From NCBI GenBank assembly GCA_023484515.1, contig JAMDAY010000017.1, positions 1 to 36,958 of the forward strand: 36,958 nt of DNA. The letters run 5' to 3'. The translations under genes and the position numbers were made by a program. The DNA is from Patescibacteria group bacterium (GTDB lineage: Bacteria > Patescibacteriota > Doudnabacteria > UBA920). A model generated the notes under the pieces. The model searched no databases, was not told the origin of the DNA, and worked only from the letters and a program-made list of their open reading frames with translations. Positions 15,734 to 25,919 of this stretch are shown here, in pieces (the first letter of the stretch is position 1; every line of letters begins with the position of its first letter).

Positions 15734-16534
15734 ATGAAGATAGGGATTTTTGATTCCGGATTGGGCGGGTTGGTAATAACTAAAGCCGTCATTAATCGCT
15801 TACCGCAATACGACTACGTTTATCTCGGTGACACCAAGCGCGTGCCTTACGGCAACCGGTCACCGGAAACCGTTTATGAATTTGCCAAAGCAGCGGTAAA
15901 TTTTTTATTCCAGCAGGATTGCCTGCTGGTTATTTTGGCGTGCAATACCGCTTCCGCCCTGGCTTTGCGGAAAATCCAGCAGGAATTTATGCCGAAAAAT
16001 TACCCAGGCCGGCGGATCCTTGGGGTAATTATCCCGACGGTTGAAGCTTTAGGCGAACAGTCCCGGAAAGTCGGCATATTAGGCACGGCCGGCACAGTAA
16101 AAGCAAAAATTTATAACAGTGAGATTAACAAGATATACCCGAATACCAAAGTTATTTCCCAGGCAGCGCCTTTGCTGGTGCCGCTCATAGAAAATAACGG
16201 GTTAAAGTGGGCGGGTGGCATATTGGAATCTTATCTTGAGCCGCTTAAAAAAGCGGGCGTGGACAACATTATTTTGGGCTGCACGCATTATCCAATCTTA
16301 AAGACCAAAATTAAAAAGTTAGCCGGGAAGAAAATTAAAATAAATTCCCAGGATGAAATTGTCCCCGAAAAACTGGCTGACTACTTGCGCCGGCACGCGG
16401 AAATTGCCGAAAAGTTGTCCAGGCGCAAAAGAAGATTGTTTTTAGTTACGGACAAAAACACTAATTTCAATGAGGTGGCAGGGCAATTATTTGGCAAAAA
16501 AATTAAGTTCAAATTGGTAAATTACAAAGTTTAA
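15734..16534 (+). CDS. murI: glutamate racemase
   Basis: Converts L-glutamate to D-glutamate, the substrate of MurD at 1358. The N-terminus is MKIGIFDSGLGGL. The two catalytic cysteines are seen in ACNTAS (Cys70) and GCTHYP (Cys183), with GDTKRVPYGNRS and the ILGTAGTV strand also present. At 266 residues it has the usual length. It begins five bases after the pilin-like gene, so it is probably on the same transcript, though functionally it belongs with the wall genes. Confidence 0.95.
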   Translation: MKIGIFDSGLGGLVITKAVINRLPQYDYVYLGDTKRVPYGNRSPETVYEFAKAAVNFLFQQDCLLVILACNTASALALRKIQQEFMPKNYPGRRILGVIIPTVEALGEQSRKVGILGTAGTVKAKIYNSEINKIYPNTKVISQAAPLLVPLIENNGLKWAGGILESYLEPLKKAGVDNIILGCTHYPILKTKIKKLAGKKIKINSQDEIVPEKLADYLRRHAEIAEKLSRRKRRLFLVTDKNTNFNEVAGQLFGKKIKFKLVNYKV

Positions 16535-16541
16535 CTTATGG

Positions 16542-16569
16542 GAACGCCACAACACGTGTTGTGGCGTTC
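16542..16569. repeat. perfect 28-bp palindrome after murI
   Basis: GAACGCCACAACAC followed directly by GTGTTGTGGCGTTC. It starts seven bases after the murI stop. It may stop transcription by hairpin, though no T run follows. Confidence 0.8.
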
Positions 16570-16590
16570 AGGAGGCGTATGTTGGGCGAC

Positions 16591-16678
16591 GACGCACATC
16601 TGGGATAAGCGGTCTTTAAATTGCCGGATAATAATCACCATCAACCAAACTTAAGGAAGATTGTCCCAGATGTGCGTC
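16591..16678. repeat. 15-bp inverted repeat enclosing a dispersed repeat
   Basis: GACGCACATCTGGGA (16591-16605) is the exact complement of 16664-16678. The enclosed sequence 16619-16660 resembles 2947-2990, between murD and ftsW. No gene is visible between murI and the tRNA. Confidence 0.7.
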
Positions 16679-16792
16679 ATCTCACAAATCTGGCTTTAGT
16701 AGGCTAATCCCGGAATGGCGTCTTTGCTTACGTTTTTTGGATATTTTCTCTTTTCAAACCAGCCCAAAAATGCTAAGATAACTTGGGAATAA

Positions 16793-16868
16793 GCCGGCTT
16801 AGCTCATCTGGTAGAGCAGCGGTATCGTAAACCGCAGGTGGTCGGTTCAAGTCCGACAGCCGGCTCCA
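16793..16868 (+). tRNA. tRNA-Thr (CGT)
   Basis: 76 bases including an encoded CCA. Acceptor GCCGGCT pairs with AGCCGGC. D stem GCTC/GAGC. Anticodon stem GCGGT/ACCGC with loop ATCGTAA, giving anticodon CGT. T stem GTCGG/CCGAC with loop TTCAAGT. All stems are perfect. Confidence 0.96.
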
Positions 16869-16936
16869 TATAATTTTTCTGCAATTTTATTGCCGTTGAC
16901 TGATATTATAGGAAATGAAATTGCAGAAAAATTATA
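16869..16936. repeat. perfect 19-bp inverted repeat abutting the tRNA-Thr 3' end
   Basis: TATAATTTTTCTGCAATTT (16869-16887) is exactly complementary to 16918-16936. It begins at the first base after CCA. It may serve as terminator or 3' processing signal of the tRNA. Confidence 0.75.
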
Positions 16937-16994
16937 AAAAGGCAAATAAAAGCACAAATCAATTAATGTCAAGACCCCTTAAAAAACGCCGCCC

Positions 16995-17023
16995 TTGCCA
17001 AATTTGGAATTTTCTGTTAAACT
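16995..17023 (+). promoter_or_regulatory. candidate promoter of the ATP synthase operon
   Basis: TTGCCA (16995-17000), 17 bases, TAAACT (17018-17023). Start expected near 17030, 46 bases ahead of atpI. A GGAGG at 17068-17072 lies close to the atpI ATG. Confidence 0.5.
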
Positions 17024-17075
17024 CTACGCGTTAGGCTGAAAAAACGGTAAAATTTACCTTTAAATACGGAGGACC

Positions 17076-17351
17076 ATGGAACCGGATTCTCAAAAATTAC
17101 CGTCGCCGGCTGATGAAAAGGATCAAAAGAAGTCCAGGATGAACGCAGCCAGGCTTATGGCGCTGGAAGCGGCCACAGAATTTGCGTTTCTAATTGCCGT
17201 GCCTTTAATAGGCTTTCTTTATCTGGGGAAATGGCTTGGAGCGCGTTACCACACCAAACTTTTTATAGTCCTAGGTTTTTTACTGGCCTTAGCCGTAAGT
17301 TCCATTAGCATTGGCAAAAGAATCCAGGATATCCGGAAAAAGCTTAAATAA
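17076..17351 (+). CDS. AtpI/AtpZ-like ATP synthase accessory membrane protein
   Basis: 91 residues with two transmembrane helices (about 30-46, ATEFAFLIAVPLIGFLYLG, and 59-76, LFIVLGFLLALAVSSISI) joined by a short GARYHTKL loop. A charged N-terminus (DEKDQKKSR) precedes them. Size, topology and its place as first gene of the operon match AtpI/AtpZ, thought to help assemble the c-ring or carry magnesium. GGAGG lies three bases before the ATG, a tight spacing. Confidence 0.75.
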   Translation: MEPDSQKLPSPADEKDQKKSRMNAARLMALEAATEFAFLIAVPLIGFLYLGKWLGARYHTKLFIVLGFLLALAVSSISIGKRIQDIRKKLK

Positions 17352-17417
17352 TCCTGGTCCGCAGGCCATCAAATGACGTTAAATGGCAGACATTAATCGT
17401 TAATCTTTAATTAATAC

Positions 17418-18275
17418 ATGCTAGCAGTTCCACCTTTAGCCGCAGAACAAATTTTACATATTGGTCCGCTGCCCGTAACCAATTCTTACGTAAATTCCAC
17501 AATTGCCTTGGTCGGCTTTGTGGTCTTTGCTTTATTTATAAGAGCAGGCGTAAAAAAATACGGCGGCCGGGCGCCCAAGGGCATTGTGAATTTTTTTGAA
17601 AGCATTTTGGAATTTATTTTGGGATATATTGACAATGTCACCCACGACCGGAAAAAATCCCTGAAATTTCTACCCATTGTCGGCAGTCTGTTTTTGTTTA
17701 TATTAATTTCCAACTGGATGGGACTGTTGCCCGGCGTAGGCTCTATTGGCATCCAAAAAGGGAGCGAATTTATTCCTTTGCTCCGTCCGGCCAATACCGA
17801 CCTGAATATGACTTTGTCCATGGCAGTCCTGGCCGTAGTAGCTTCCCATATATTAGGCGTTGCCACAATCGGCTTTTTCAAATACGCCAACCGTTTCATT
17901 AAGATTGGGGATTTATATCATGCTTTCAAAAGCCTGAAACCGGTAAATATTTTAACCGCGATTATAGAATTTTTTGTCGGCTTAATTGAAATTATTTCCG
18001 AAATCGCCAAAATGGTTTCCCTGTCGCTCCGGTTGTTGGGCAACATTTTTGCCGGCGAAGTCTTAATGACCGTCCTGGCGGGGCTGGTGCCGTATCTGGT
18101 CCCTTTGCCGTTCATGGCTTTGGAACTATTGGTCGGGTTTATCCAGGCAGTGGTATTTGCCATGCTTGCCTTGGTATACCTTTCCATGGCTACCGTTGAA
18201 ACCCACGGCCATGCCGAAGCCGGCAAAGGCGAGGCCGAAGCCGAAGCGGAAGAAAACCAGGTGCCGGCGGTATAG
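17418..18275 (+). CDS. atpB: ATP synthase Fo subunit a
   Basis: Membrane stator subunit that forms the ion half-channels against the c-ring. 285 residues with about six hydrophobic segments. The essential arginine is in SLSLRLLGNIFAGE (about residue 204). LPGVGS and FVGLIEIISE are also family features. The C-terminus after the last helix (VEHGHAEAGKGEAEAEAEE-like, Glu/Ala-rich) is a low-complexity tail not usual for the family. It is followed by a gap with an AATTCAT heptad repeat. Confidence 0.92.
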   Translation: MLAVPPLAAEQILHIGPLPVTNSYVNSTIALVGFVVFALFIRAGVKKYGGRAPKGIVNFFESILEFILGYIDNVTHDRKKSLKFLPIVGSLFLFILISNWMGLLPGVGSIGIQKGSEFIPLLRPANTDLNMTLSMAVLAVVASHILGVATIGFFKYANRFIKIGDLYHAFKSLKPVNILTAIIEFFVGLIEIISEIAKMVSLSLRLLGNIFAGEVLMTVLAGLVPYLVPLPFMALELLVGFIQAVVFAMLALVYLSMATVETHGHAEAGKGEAEAEAEENQVPAV

Positions 18276-18301
18276 TGGATTGCAGATTAGGGATTGTGAC
18301 T

Positions 18302-18336
18302 AATTCATAATTCCTAATTCATAATTCATAATTCAT
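18302..18336. repeat. five tandem heptads AATTCAT
   Basis: AATTCAT, AATTCCT, then three times AATTCAT, between atpB and atpE. The period of seven is the same as for the WTCCAAT repeats in murD and lepA, but the unit differs. Confidence 0.7.
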
Positions 18337-18389
18337 TAGTAGGGGACTTTAAACAAGATAAGCAGAAAAATATAGTCCACCGAACGTGA

Positions 18390-18623
<234 letters not shown>

Positions 18624-18637
18624 TTGAATGATTTTAC

Positions 18638-18679
18638 GATTTATTGATTTGGCATTCTATCGCGCTTAATCAATAAATC
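18638..18679. repeat. 12-bp inverted repeat between atpE and atpF
   Basis: GATTTATTGATT (18638-18649) pairs with AATCAATAAATC (18668-18679) around an 18-base loop. An AT-rich hairpin here could protect or attenuate the message after atpE, letting c-subunit be made in excess. That role is inference. Confidence 0.6.
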
Positions 18680-18707
18680 AATTAATCATTTAATCGCATA
18701 ATTTACC

Positions 18708-19274
18708 ATGATTATCAATTTGCCACATTTAGCCCAATTAGTCATTCCCGTTGCCCATGCTGCGGAAGAAGCTTCTTCCGGCGGCGTTATGGAAACCTTG
18801 GGCATTAACTGGAAATTATTCCTTGCCCAAATTGTCAATTTCGGGATAATTTTGCTGGTCCTCTGGAAATGGGTATTTATCCCGGTCGCTAAAAAATTGC
18901 AGGAAAGGACCGACAAAATTGAAAAATCGCTGAACGATGCGGAACGCATAGAAAAGGAGAAAAAGGAATTCGAGGCCTGGAAAAACGAGCAAATGGCCAA
19001 TGCCCGCAAGGAAGCCGGCTCCATTATTACCGCGGCGCAGGCCGATGCCGGCAAGGCCAAAGAGCAGATACTGCGGGAAGCCAAAACCGAACAGCAAAAA
19101 ATTGTTGACCAGGCCAAGCAGCAAATTGAAGAAGAAAAAACCCATGCCCTTTCCCAGGCCAAAACGGAGATTGCCAACATGGTGACCGTTGCCGCGGAAA
19201 AAATCTTAAGAGGCAAGCTAAACGAGAAAAATGACCAGGAATTGATCAAAGAGTCGCTGGCGCAGACAAAGTAA
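18708..19274 (+). CDS. atpF: ATP synthase Fo subunit b
   Basis: 188 residues, peripheral stalk. One membrane helix (about 41-58, IVNFGIILLVLWKWVFIP), then a long charged coiled coil to the end (RTDKIEKSLNDAERIEKEKK and onward). The first 27 residues before METLGINWKLFLAQIVNF look like a short extra hydrophobic or signal-like piece (LVIPVAHAAEE). The ATG at 18789 is a possible alternative start giving the usual length. It precedes atpH by 37 bases. Confidence 0.9.
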   Translation: MIINLPHLAQLVIPVAHAAEEASSGGVMETLGINWKLFLAQIVNFGIILLVLWKWVFIPVAKKLQERTDKIEKSLNDAERIEKEKKEFEAWKNEQMANARKEAGSIITAAQADAGKAKEQILREAKTEQQKIVDQAKQQIEEEKTHALSQAKTEIANMVTVAAEKILRGKLNEKNDQELIKESLAQTK

Positions 19275-19311
19275 AGGGTTTATATATTTAGAGGCCGTAA
19301 TATTTGGAAAT

Positions 19312-19719
19312 ATGAAATTTACAAGCCAACAATACGCGCAAGCCTTATACGACGCCGTTTCGGAAACAAACCCGAAAGACCACGGTTTGGTAATGGACAA
19401 TTTTGCGAAAATTCTGGCGCAGAACGGCGATCTGGGCAAATTTCCGGAAATTGAGGCGGCCTACAAAAAAATTGACCGGGAAGCCAAAGGCATTAAGGAA
19501 GCGGAAGTTACGGTAGCCAGGGAAATGGAACTGAACCAACAAATTATCAAGGAGCTCAATAATGCGGTACAGGCCTCGGGCCTGTCTTCCCAATTGGAGG
19601 TTAAGAAAAAAGTTGACGAGTCCATAATCGGGGGCGTAATTGTCAGGGTAAACGATACCTTAATTGACGCCAGCGTAAAGAATCAGTTGGAAAATTTAAA
19701 TAAATCATTAAAAAATTAA
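19312..19719 (+). CDS. atpH: ATP synthase F1 subunit delta, shortened
   Basis: Connects F1 to the b stalk. 135 residues against the usual 175-180. The first helix (QQYAQALYDAVSE) and the C-terminal part (EAEVTVAREM ... VDESIIGGVIVRVNDTLIDA, then SVKNQLENLNKSL) are clear. About 45 residues of the N-terminal six-helix domain seem to be missing between the first helix and NFAKILAQNGDLGKFPEIEA. The frame is intact and the position in the operon is standard, so I consider it functional. Confidence 0.85.
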   Translation: MKFTSQQYAQALYDAVSETNPKDHGLVMDNFAKILAQNGDLGKFPEIEAAYKKIDREAKGIKEAEVTVAREMELNQQIIKELNNAVQASGLSSQLEVKKKVDESIIGGVIVRVNDTLIDASVKNQLENLNKSLKN

Positions 19720-19744
19720 TTTGCCCCATCCCAATATACGGATA

Positions 19745-19804
19745 AATCCGGATCTGCAGATAACCGTGCATACTCGGATCCGCATATATCCGTTGATCCG
19801 GATT
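19745..19804. repeat. nested inverted repeats ahead of atpA
   Basis: AATCCGGATC (19745-19754) pairs with GATCCGGATT (19795-19804). CGGATC/GGATCCG and ATACGGAT/ATATCCGT pairs nest around it. The ATATACGGAT stretch just upstream also occurs after murD (2930-2939), so this may be part of another dispersed family. Confidence 0.6.
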
Positions 19805-19836
19805 AAATCTGTAAATTTGGATCGGAGAAAAATTTT

Positions 19837-21336
19837 ATGGCCAATTCAAATATTGTAGAACAGCTTAAAAATAAAATCGCCCAATTCCAGCCTGACGTTA
19901 AGGTGGAAAAAGTCGGCACGGTGTTGGAAGTGGGAGACGGCGTGGCGCGCGTAAGCGGGCTTAGGGAAGCCGCCAGCATGGAAATGCTGGATTTTGGCAA
20001 TAACGTTTATGGCGTGGCGCTGAACCTGGAGGAAAATGTCATTGGCAGCATTATTCTGGGTGACTGGCAAAAAGTAAAAGTGGGCGACGTGGTCAGGCTG
20101 ACCGGGCGCGTATTATCCGTGCCTGTCGGCGAAGCTTTGGTTGGAAGGACTGTAAATGCTTTGGGACAGGCCATCGACGGCAAGGGCGAGATTAAGATGG
20201 AAAAATTTTATCCCGTGGAAAAAATTGCGCCCGGCGTTATTACCCGCCAGGGCGTAAACCAACCGGTGCAGACCGGGATTAAGGCCATTGACGCGCTTAT
20301 CCCCATTGGCCGCGGCCAGCGCGAACTTATAATCGGCGATCGCCAAACCGGCAAAACCGCCATTGCCATTGACGCCATTATAAACCAAAAAGGCCAGAAT
20401 ATGGTTTGCATTTACGTGGCTATTGGGCAAAAAGAAGGCAAGGTCGCCAAAATCGTATCGGAATTGGAAAAACACGGGGCTATGGAATATACCATTGTAG
20501 TCAGCGCTTCGGCTTCCGAGCCTGCCGCGCTTTCTTACATTGCGCCTTATGCCGGCTGCGCCATGGGCGAATATTTTATGGACCAGGGCAAGGACGCGCT
20601 TATAGTTTATGACGACCTTTCCAAGCAAGCGGTCGCTTACCGCGAAATTTCATTGCTGCTCAGGAGGCCTCCGGGACGCGAGGCTTATCCCGGGGATGTG
20701 TTTTATCTTCACTCCCGTTTGCTGGAACGCGCGTCTAAATTGAATAAAGACTTCGGCGGCGGGTCTCTGACCGCCCTGCCGATTATTGAAACCCAGGCCG
20801 GCGACGTTTCCGCTTATATTCCGACCAATGTAATTTCCATTACCGATGGGCAGATATTTTTGGAATCCGACTTATTCTATAAAGGCATTCGTCCGGCTTT
20901 AAACGTCGGCATTTCCGTATCCCGCGTAGGGTCTTCCGCCCAGACCAAGGCCATGAAAAAAGTGGCTGGCAAACTAAAATTGCAATTGGCGCAGTTCCGA
21001 GAATTGGAAGCTTTTGCCCAATTCGGTTCTGACCTGGACGAAAATACGAAAAAAACCTTGGATTTGGGCCGCCGCTTGACCGAAATTCTAAAGCAGCCCC
21101 AATACCAGCCATATGCCCTGGAAAAAGAAGTGACCATAATTTACGCGGTCAACAACGGCTATTTTAACGAAATCCCGGTGGAAAAAATGGCGGAAACCGA
21201 AAGCAAGTTCCACCAGTATATGTCCGTAAACGCCAAAGACGTCCTGGATGAAATCCGCACAACCAAAGAATTGTCCGAATCCACGGAAGGTAAATTAAAA
21301 TCGGTGATAGAGCAGTTTGTGCATAACATAAAATAA
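19837..21336 (+). CDS. atpA: ATP synthase F1 subunit alpha
   Basis: 499 residues, non-catalytic nucleotide-binding subunit of F1. Walker A is [10 protein letters not shown] (about 169-178). [20 protein letters not shown], then [12 protein letters not shown], and [17 protein letters not shown] are the expected family blocks. The length is typical. GGAG stands about nine bases before the ATG. Its TAA shares its last base with the ATG of the P-loop gene that follows. Confidence 0.97.
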   Translation: MANSNIVEQLKNKIAQFQPDVKVEKVGTVLEVGDGVARVSGLREAASMEMLDFGNNVYGVALNLEENVIGSIILGDWQKVKVGDVVRLTGRVLSVPVGEALVGRTVNALGQAIDGKGEIKMEKFYPVEKIAPGVITRQGVNQPVQTGIKAIDALIPIGRGQRELIIGDRQTGKTAIAIDAIINQKGQNMVCIYVAIGQKEGKVAKIVSELEKHGAMEYTIVVSASASEPAALSYIAPYAGCAMGEYFMDQGKDALIVYDDLSKQAVAYREISLLLRRPPGREAYPGDVFYLHSRLLERASKLNKDFGGGSLTALPIIETQAGDVSAYIPTNVISITDGQIFLESDLFYKGIRPALNVGISVSRVGSSAQTKAMKKVAGKLKLQLAQFRELEAFAQFGSDLDENTKKTLDLGRRLTEILKQPQYQPYALEKEVTIIYAVNNGYFNEIPVEKMAETESKFHQYMSVNAKDVLDEIRTTKELSESTEGKLKSVIEQFVHNIK

Positions 21337-21812
21337 TGCCTGAATATCCAAAAAATCCTGAAAGAAAGGAACCATTCTTTTGCGAAAACATGAAAGAAGG
21401 TTTTAACAAACTTTTTGAAATAGCCAATCAAAAAAGAACGGAACTAAAACGCCGTATAAATATAGTTTTAGATGGTCTGCCGAATTCGGGAAAATCGTAT
21501 TTAGGAAAAATATTTTCAGATAATCATTTCGATCAGAAAAGCGGAATAGAAAAATCGGTTCATTTGGTCGGCATGCAAAAATATGTTTGGCCGACATTCC
21601 AAGAGCGTTTGAAACATGCAGATTTTATAACCATAGAAGAGATTGGGCCAAGGGATGGAATTGATTATCAATTAAAAAGAATAACAGGAAACGATTCGGA
21701 CATTTTTGTGTACTTATACAACCCAAGAAGAAAAAAAGGAATTGACGGTACATATATGAAAGATGCGGATATTGTTATACAAAACGTCGAAGCGAATTTA
21801 AAAGTTAAATAA
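21336..21812 (+). CDS. P-loop NTPase/kinase-like protein inside the ATP synthase operon
   Basis: 158 residues. Walker A is GLPNSGKS (about 47-54) after INIVLD. ADFITIEEIG is a possible Walker B strand, and the C-terminal KDADIVIQN resembles the last strand of small-molecule kinases. The layout is like nucleotide/nucleoside kinases or AAA_33-type P-loop proteins, but the substrate cannot be told. It starts in the last base of the atpA stop and ends 21 bases before atpG, so it is translated with the operon. It is visibly more AT-rich than atpA and atpG. ATP synthase operons normally have no gene here, so it is probably an insertion. Confidence 0.7.
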   Translation: MPEYPKNPERKEPFFCENMKEGFNKLFEIANQKRTELKRRINIVLDGLPNSGKSYLGKIFSDNHFDQKSGIEKSVHLVGMQKYVWPTFQERLKHADFITIEEIGPRDGIDYQLKRITGNDSDIFVYLYNPRRKKGIDGTYMKDADIVIQNVEANLKVK

Positions 21813-21833
21813 TATAATTTTGTCAATTAATCT

Positions 21834-22772
21834 ATGCCTGGAATTAAGGAACTAAAAACCAGAATACGCTCCATTCAAGGCACTCGCAAGGTGACCCGCG
21901 CGATGCAGATGGTTAGTGCCGCTAAAATGCGCAAGGCCCAGGACGCGACTTTAAGGAGCCGCACCTATTCCACGCTGGCCTGGGAGCTAATTTTGAATTT
22001 GTCCGCGACAAAAGACATTAGAACGGCCTTTTTTAAAACCCATCCGAAAGCGGGGAGGCTTGGAATAATATTACTAACTTCCAACCGCGGCATGGTCGGC
22101 AGCTTAAACGTGAATTTGATAAACAAGATGAACAAGGCGGCCCAAGATTTCATTTTCGGCAAAAAGGGAGAAGAGATTGGACAGGCAGATGTTATCACAT
22201 ACGGCCGCAAGGGCCGGGAAGCGGTTGTCCGCAGCCACAAGGAAGTCTTGGCGGACTATGAAAAATTTGACCGCACTATTTCCGTGCAGGAAATTTACCC
22301 TTTGGCAAAAATGGCCGGCGACTTGTATAAGACCGGCAAATACCAAAAAATCCTGGTAGTTTACAACCATTTTGTCTCTACTTTGGTCCAAAAGCCCACT
22401 GTAAAGCAAATTTTGCCCTTTGCCCAGGACTTTGTTAAGCATCCGCAAGATTGGCGGGGACAGGAAGAATTAAGGGAAACCAGGGAAAAGGGCGTTTCCG
22501 TAAACGGCAGCGGGTTTAATTATATATTTGAACCGGACCCCAAAGCGGTTTTAAGGCATTTATTGCCAAGGATTATTGAAAGCCAAATTTACCAGGCTAT
22601 CTTAGAAGCCGAAGCCTCGGAACAGTCCGCTCGCATGATAATGATGAAAAATGCCACGGACGCGGCAGGGGACTTGATAGACGATTTGACTTTGACTTTC
22701 AACAAGATGAGGCAAAATAAGATCACAACCGAACTTGCCGAGATTACGGCAGGCAAAATAGCATTAGAGTAA
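21834..22772 (+). CDS. atpG: ATP synthase F1 subunit gamma
   Basis: Central rotor shaft. 312 residues. The N-terminus KELKTRIRSIQGTRKVTRAM, then QMVSAAKMRKAQ, is the family mark, as is the C-terminus SARMIMMKNATDAAGDLIDD, then LTLTFNKMRQNKITTELAEI. The central block SNRGMVGSLN stands where SDRGLCGxxN is usual. Slightly longer than the E. coli protein because of the middle domain. It is flanked on both sides by orphan genes. Confidence 0.95.
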   Translation: MPGIKELKTRIRSIQGTRKVTRAMQMVSAAKMRKAQDATLRSRTYSTLAWELILNLSATKDIRTAFFKTHPKAGRLGIILLTSNRGMVGSLNVNLINKMNKAAQDFIFGKKGEEIGQADVITYGRKGREAVVRSHKEVLADYEKFDRTISVQEIYPLAKMAGDLYKTGKYQKILVVYNHFVSTLVQKPTVKQILPFAQDFVKHPQDWRGQEELRETREKGVSVNGSGFNYIFEPDPKAVLRHLLPRIIESQIYQAILEAEASEQSARMIMMKNATDAAGDLIDDLTLTFNKMRQNKITTELAEITAGKIALE

Positions 22773-22774
22773 AT

Positions 22775-24530
<1,756 letters not shown>

Positions 24531-24561
24531 ACTATACCATTAACCATGGATCTGGAACATA

Positions 24562-25017
24562 ATGGCTAAAATTCATTTTCAACTTGTTACCCCGGAGCGC
24601 ACCCTCCTGAACCAGGAGTTGGATAGTTTGTCTTGTCCCAGCAAATTGGGCCAATTGACTATTTTGCCTAATCATATCCCGTTGGTGGCGAATTTGGTAC
24701 CGGGAGAATTGATTGCCCGATCGGAAGGAAAGGAAAATTACGTTTACGTTACCGGCGGTTTTATAGAAATCAGGCCCCACAACCAGGTTATAGTGCTGGC
24801 CGACGCTGCCGAACACCATTATGAAATAGACGAACAGCAGGCGCAAGAGGCCCTGCGGAGAGCCAAGAAAGCCATGGCGGAAACGAAAAGATCCGCGGAA
24901 GAATACGCTGCCGTGGCGGCAAGTTTGGAAAAAAGCCTGGTCCGCCTGCATGTTGCCCGCAAGCGCGCCCATACCCGCACCGCTCCCATAACCGGCGAAG
25001 GCGTTCTGAAAGAATAA
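24562..25017 (+). CDS. atpC: ATP synthase F1 subunit epsilon
   Basis: 151 residues. An N-terminal beta-sandwich (KIHFQLVTPERTLLNQELDS ... GQLTILPNHIPLVANLVPGE) is followed by the helical hairpin (ALRRAKKAMAETKRSAEEYA and onward) that can inhibit ATP hydrolysis. The C-terminal tail (ARKRAHTRTAPITGEG) is a few residues longer than usual. Last gene of the operon; the next gene starts three bases later. Confidence 0.93.
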   Translation: MAKIHFQLVTPERTLLNQELDSLSCPSKLGQLTILPNHIPLVANLVPGELIARSEGKENYVYVTGGFIEIRPHNQVIVLADAAEHHYEIDEQQAQEALRRAKKAMAETKRSAEEYAAVAASLEKSLVRLHVARKRAHTRTAPITGEGVLKE

Positions 25018-25020
25018 AAA

Positions 25021-25728
25021 ATGAAATTTTGTTTTCGACCAAAAAACAAACTGGAAATTTTTGGAATAAAAATTTTCAGTTTGCTTGTGGAAAACTTTCC
25101 GCAAACTTATTTTGTCGGGGGCATGGTAAGGGATTTGCTGCTAAAGAAAAAAATTACGGACATAGATATTGCCACCCAGGCCGAACCTGACAGCGTGATT
25201 GGCATCCTAAAGGAAAATAATGTCTCATTCCAAAGCCTTAACCAAAATTTTGGTGCAGTAACCGCCCAAAAAGGCAATTTTAAAATTGAAATTACGACCT
25301 TTCGCAAGGATCTAAAATCTCTGAATAGATATCCGCGAGTAAAATTTGTTAAGGATATAAAGTTAGACAGCAACAGAAGAGATTTTACTGTAAATGCCTT
25401 ATATTTAAGCCCAAATAGCAATAAAATTCTGGACTTTCATAACGGCCTTGCCGATTTAAAAAGCAGAAAAATCAAATTTATCGGGAATCCCGTAACAAGG
25501 ATCACGGAAGACCCGTTAAGGATAATCCGTGCTTTAAGGTTCGCCTTGGTCTTAAACTTTAATTTGGAAAAACGGACAAGGACGGCAATAAAAAACAATT
25601 GGGACCGGTTAAGATTAATTACCGAATCTAGGACAAAAAAAGAAATTGACAAAATAAAGGACGTGAGGAAAAAAAATTTTTTGCGCAGAATGCTTGACAG
25701 CAATGTTTTTCTTGACAAAATAATTTAA
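25021..25728 (+). CDS. CCA-adding enzyme/poly(A) polymerase head domain, without C-terminal domains
   Basis: Nucleotidyltransferase of the class II CCA/poly(A) polymerase family. Motifs are FVGGMVRDLLL (about 32-42), the metal-binding DIDIAT (47-52), RRDFTVNALYL and EDPLRIIRALRFALVLNF. At 235 residues it ends soon after the neck region; usual family members have 380-480 residues with further helical and often HD domains. Composition is AT-rich. The frame is intact up to TAA. It could be a minimal enzyme with narrowed function (for example tRNA end repair, although all four tRNA genes here encode CCA) or a truncated remnant. It starts three bases after atpC. Confidence 0.75.
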   Translation: MKFCFRPKNKLEIFGIKIFSLLVENFPQTYFVGGMVRDLLLKKKITDIDIATQAEPDSVIGILKENNVSFQSLNQNFGAVTAQKGNFKIEITTFRKDLKSLNRYPRVKFVKDIKLDSNRRDFTVNALYLSPNSNKILDFHNGLADLKSRKIKFIGNPVTRITEDPLRIIRALRFALVLNFNLEKRTRTAIKNNWDRLRLITESRTKKEIDKIKDVRKKNFLRRMLDSNVFLDKII

Positions 25729-25740
25729 TTGCGCTATTAT
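25712..25740 (+). promoter_or_regulatory. strong consensus promoter
   Basis: TTGACA (25712-25717), 17 bases, TATTAT (25735-25740). It overlaps the end of the nucleotidyltransferase gene and drives the two mini-genes downstream. It is the best -35 box in the window. Confidence 0.75.
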
Positions 25741-25804
25741 AAAAATGTAATTGCAGTTTATTGAAACGAAATTGCGAAAACACAATATTTAGGAGAAGGC
25801 CGGA

Positions 25805-25876
25805 ATGTCGGAAAACCAAACTACGCTACTCAACTTGGAAATTTATTTCCAAGATAAAATAAGAGTAGAAAATTAA
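25805..25876 (+). CDS. possible 23-residue leader peptide
   Basis: ATG at 25805, TAA at 25874-25876. A strong Shine-Dalgarno sequence AGGAGAAGG (25791-25799) precedes it. The peptide begins MSENQTTLLNLEIYF and has no known relatives to me. A 9-bp hairpin, CTTGGAAAT-TT-ATTTCCAAG (25834-25853), lies within the frame. It may be a leader peptide for the lysine-rich gene 43 bases downstream, or only part of a structured 5' leader. Confidence 0.4.
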   Translation: MSENQTTLLNLEIYFQDKIRVEN

Positions 25877-25919
25877 GAAGCGGGACCAAAACAGTTTCGC
25901 TTCAGGGAGACTAGCTAAA

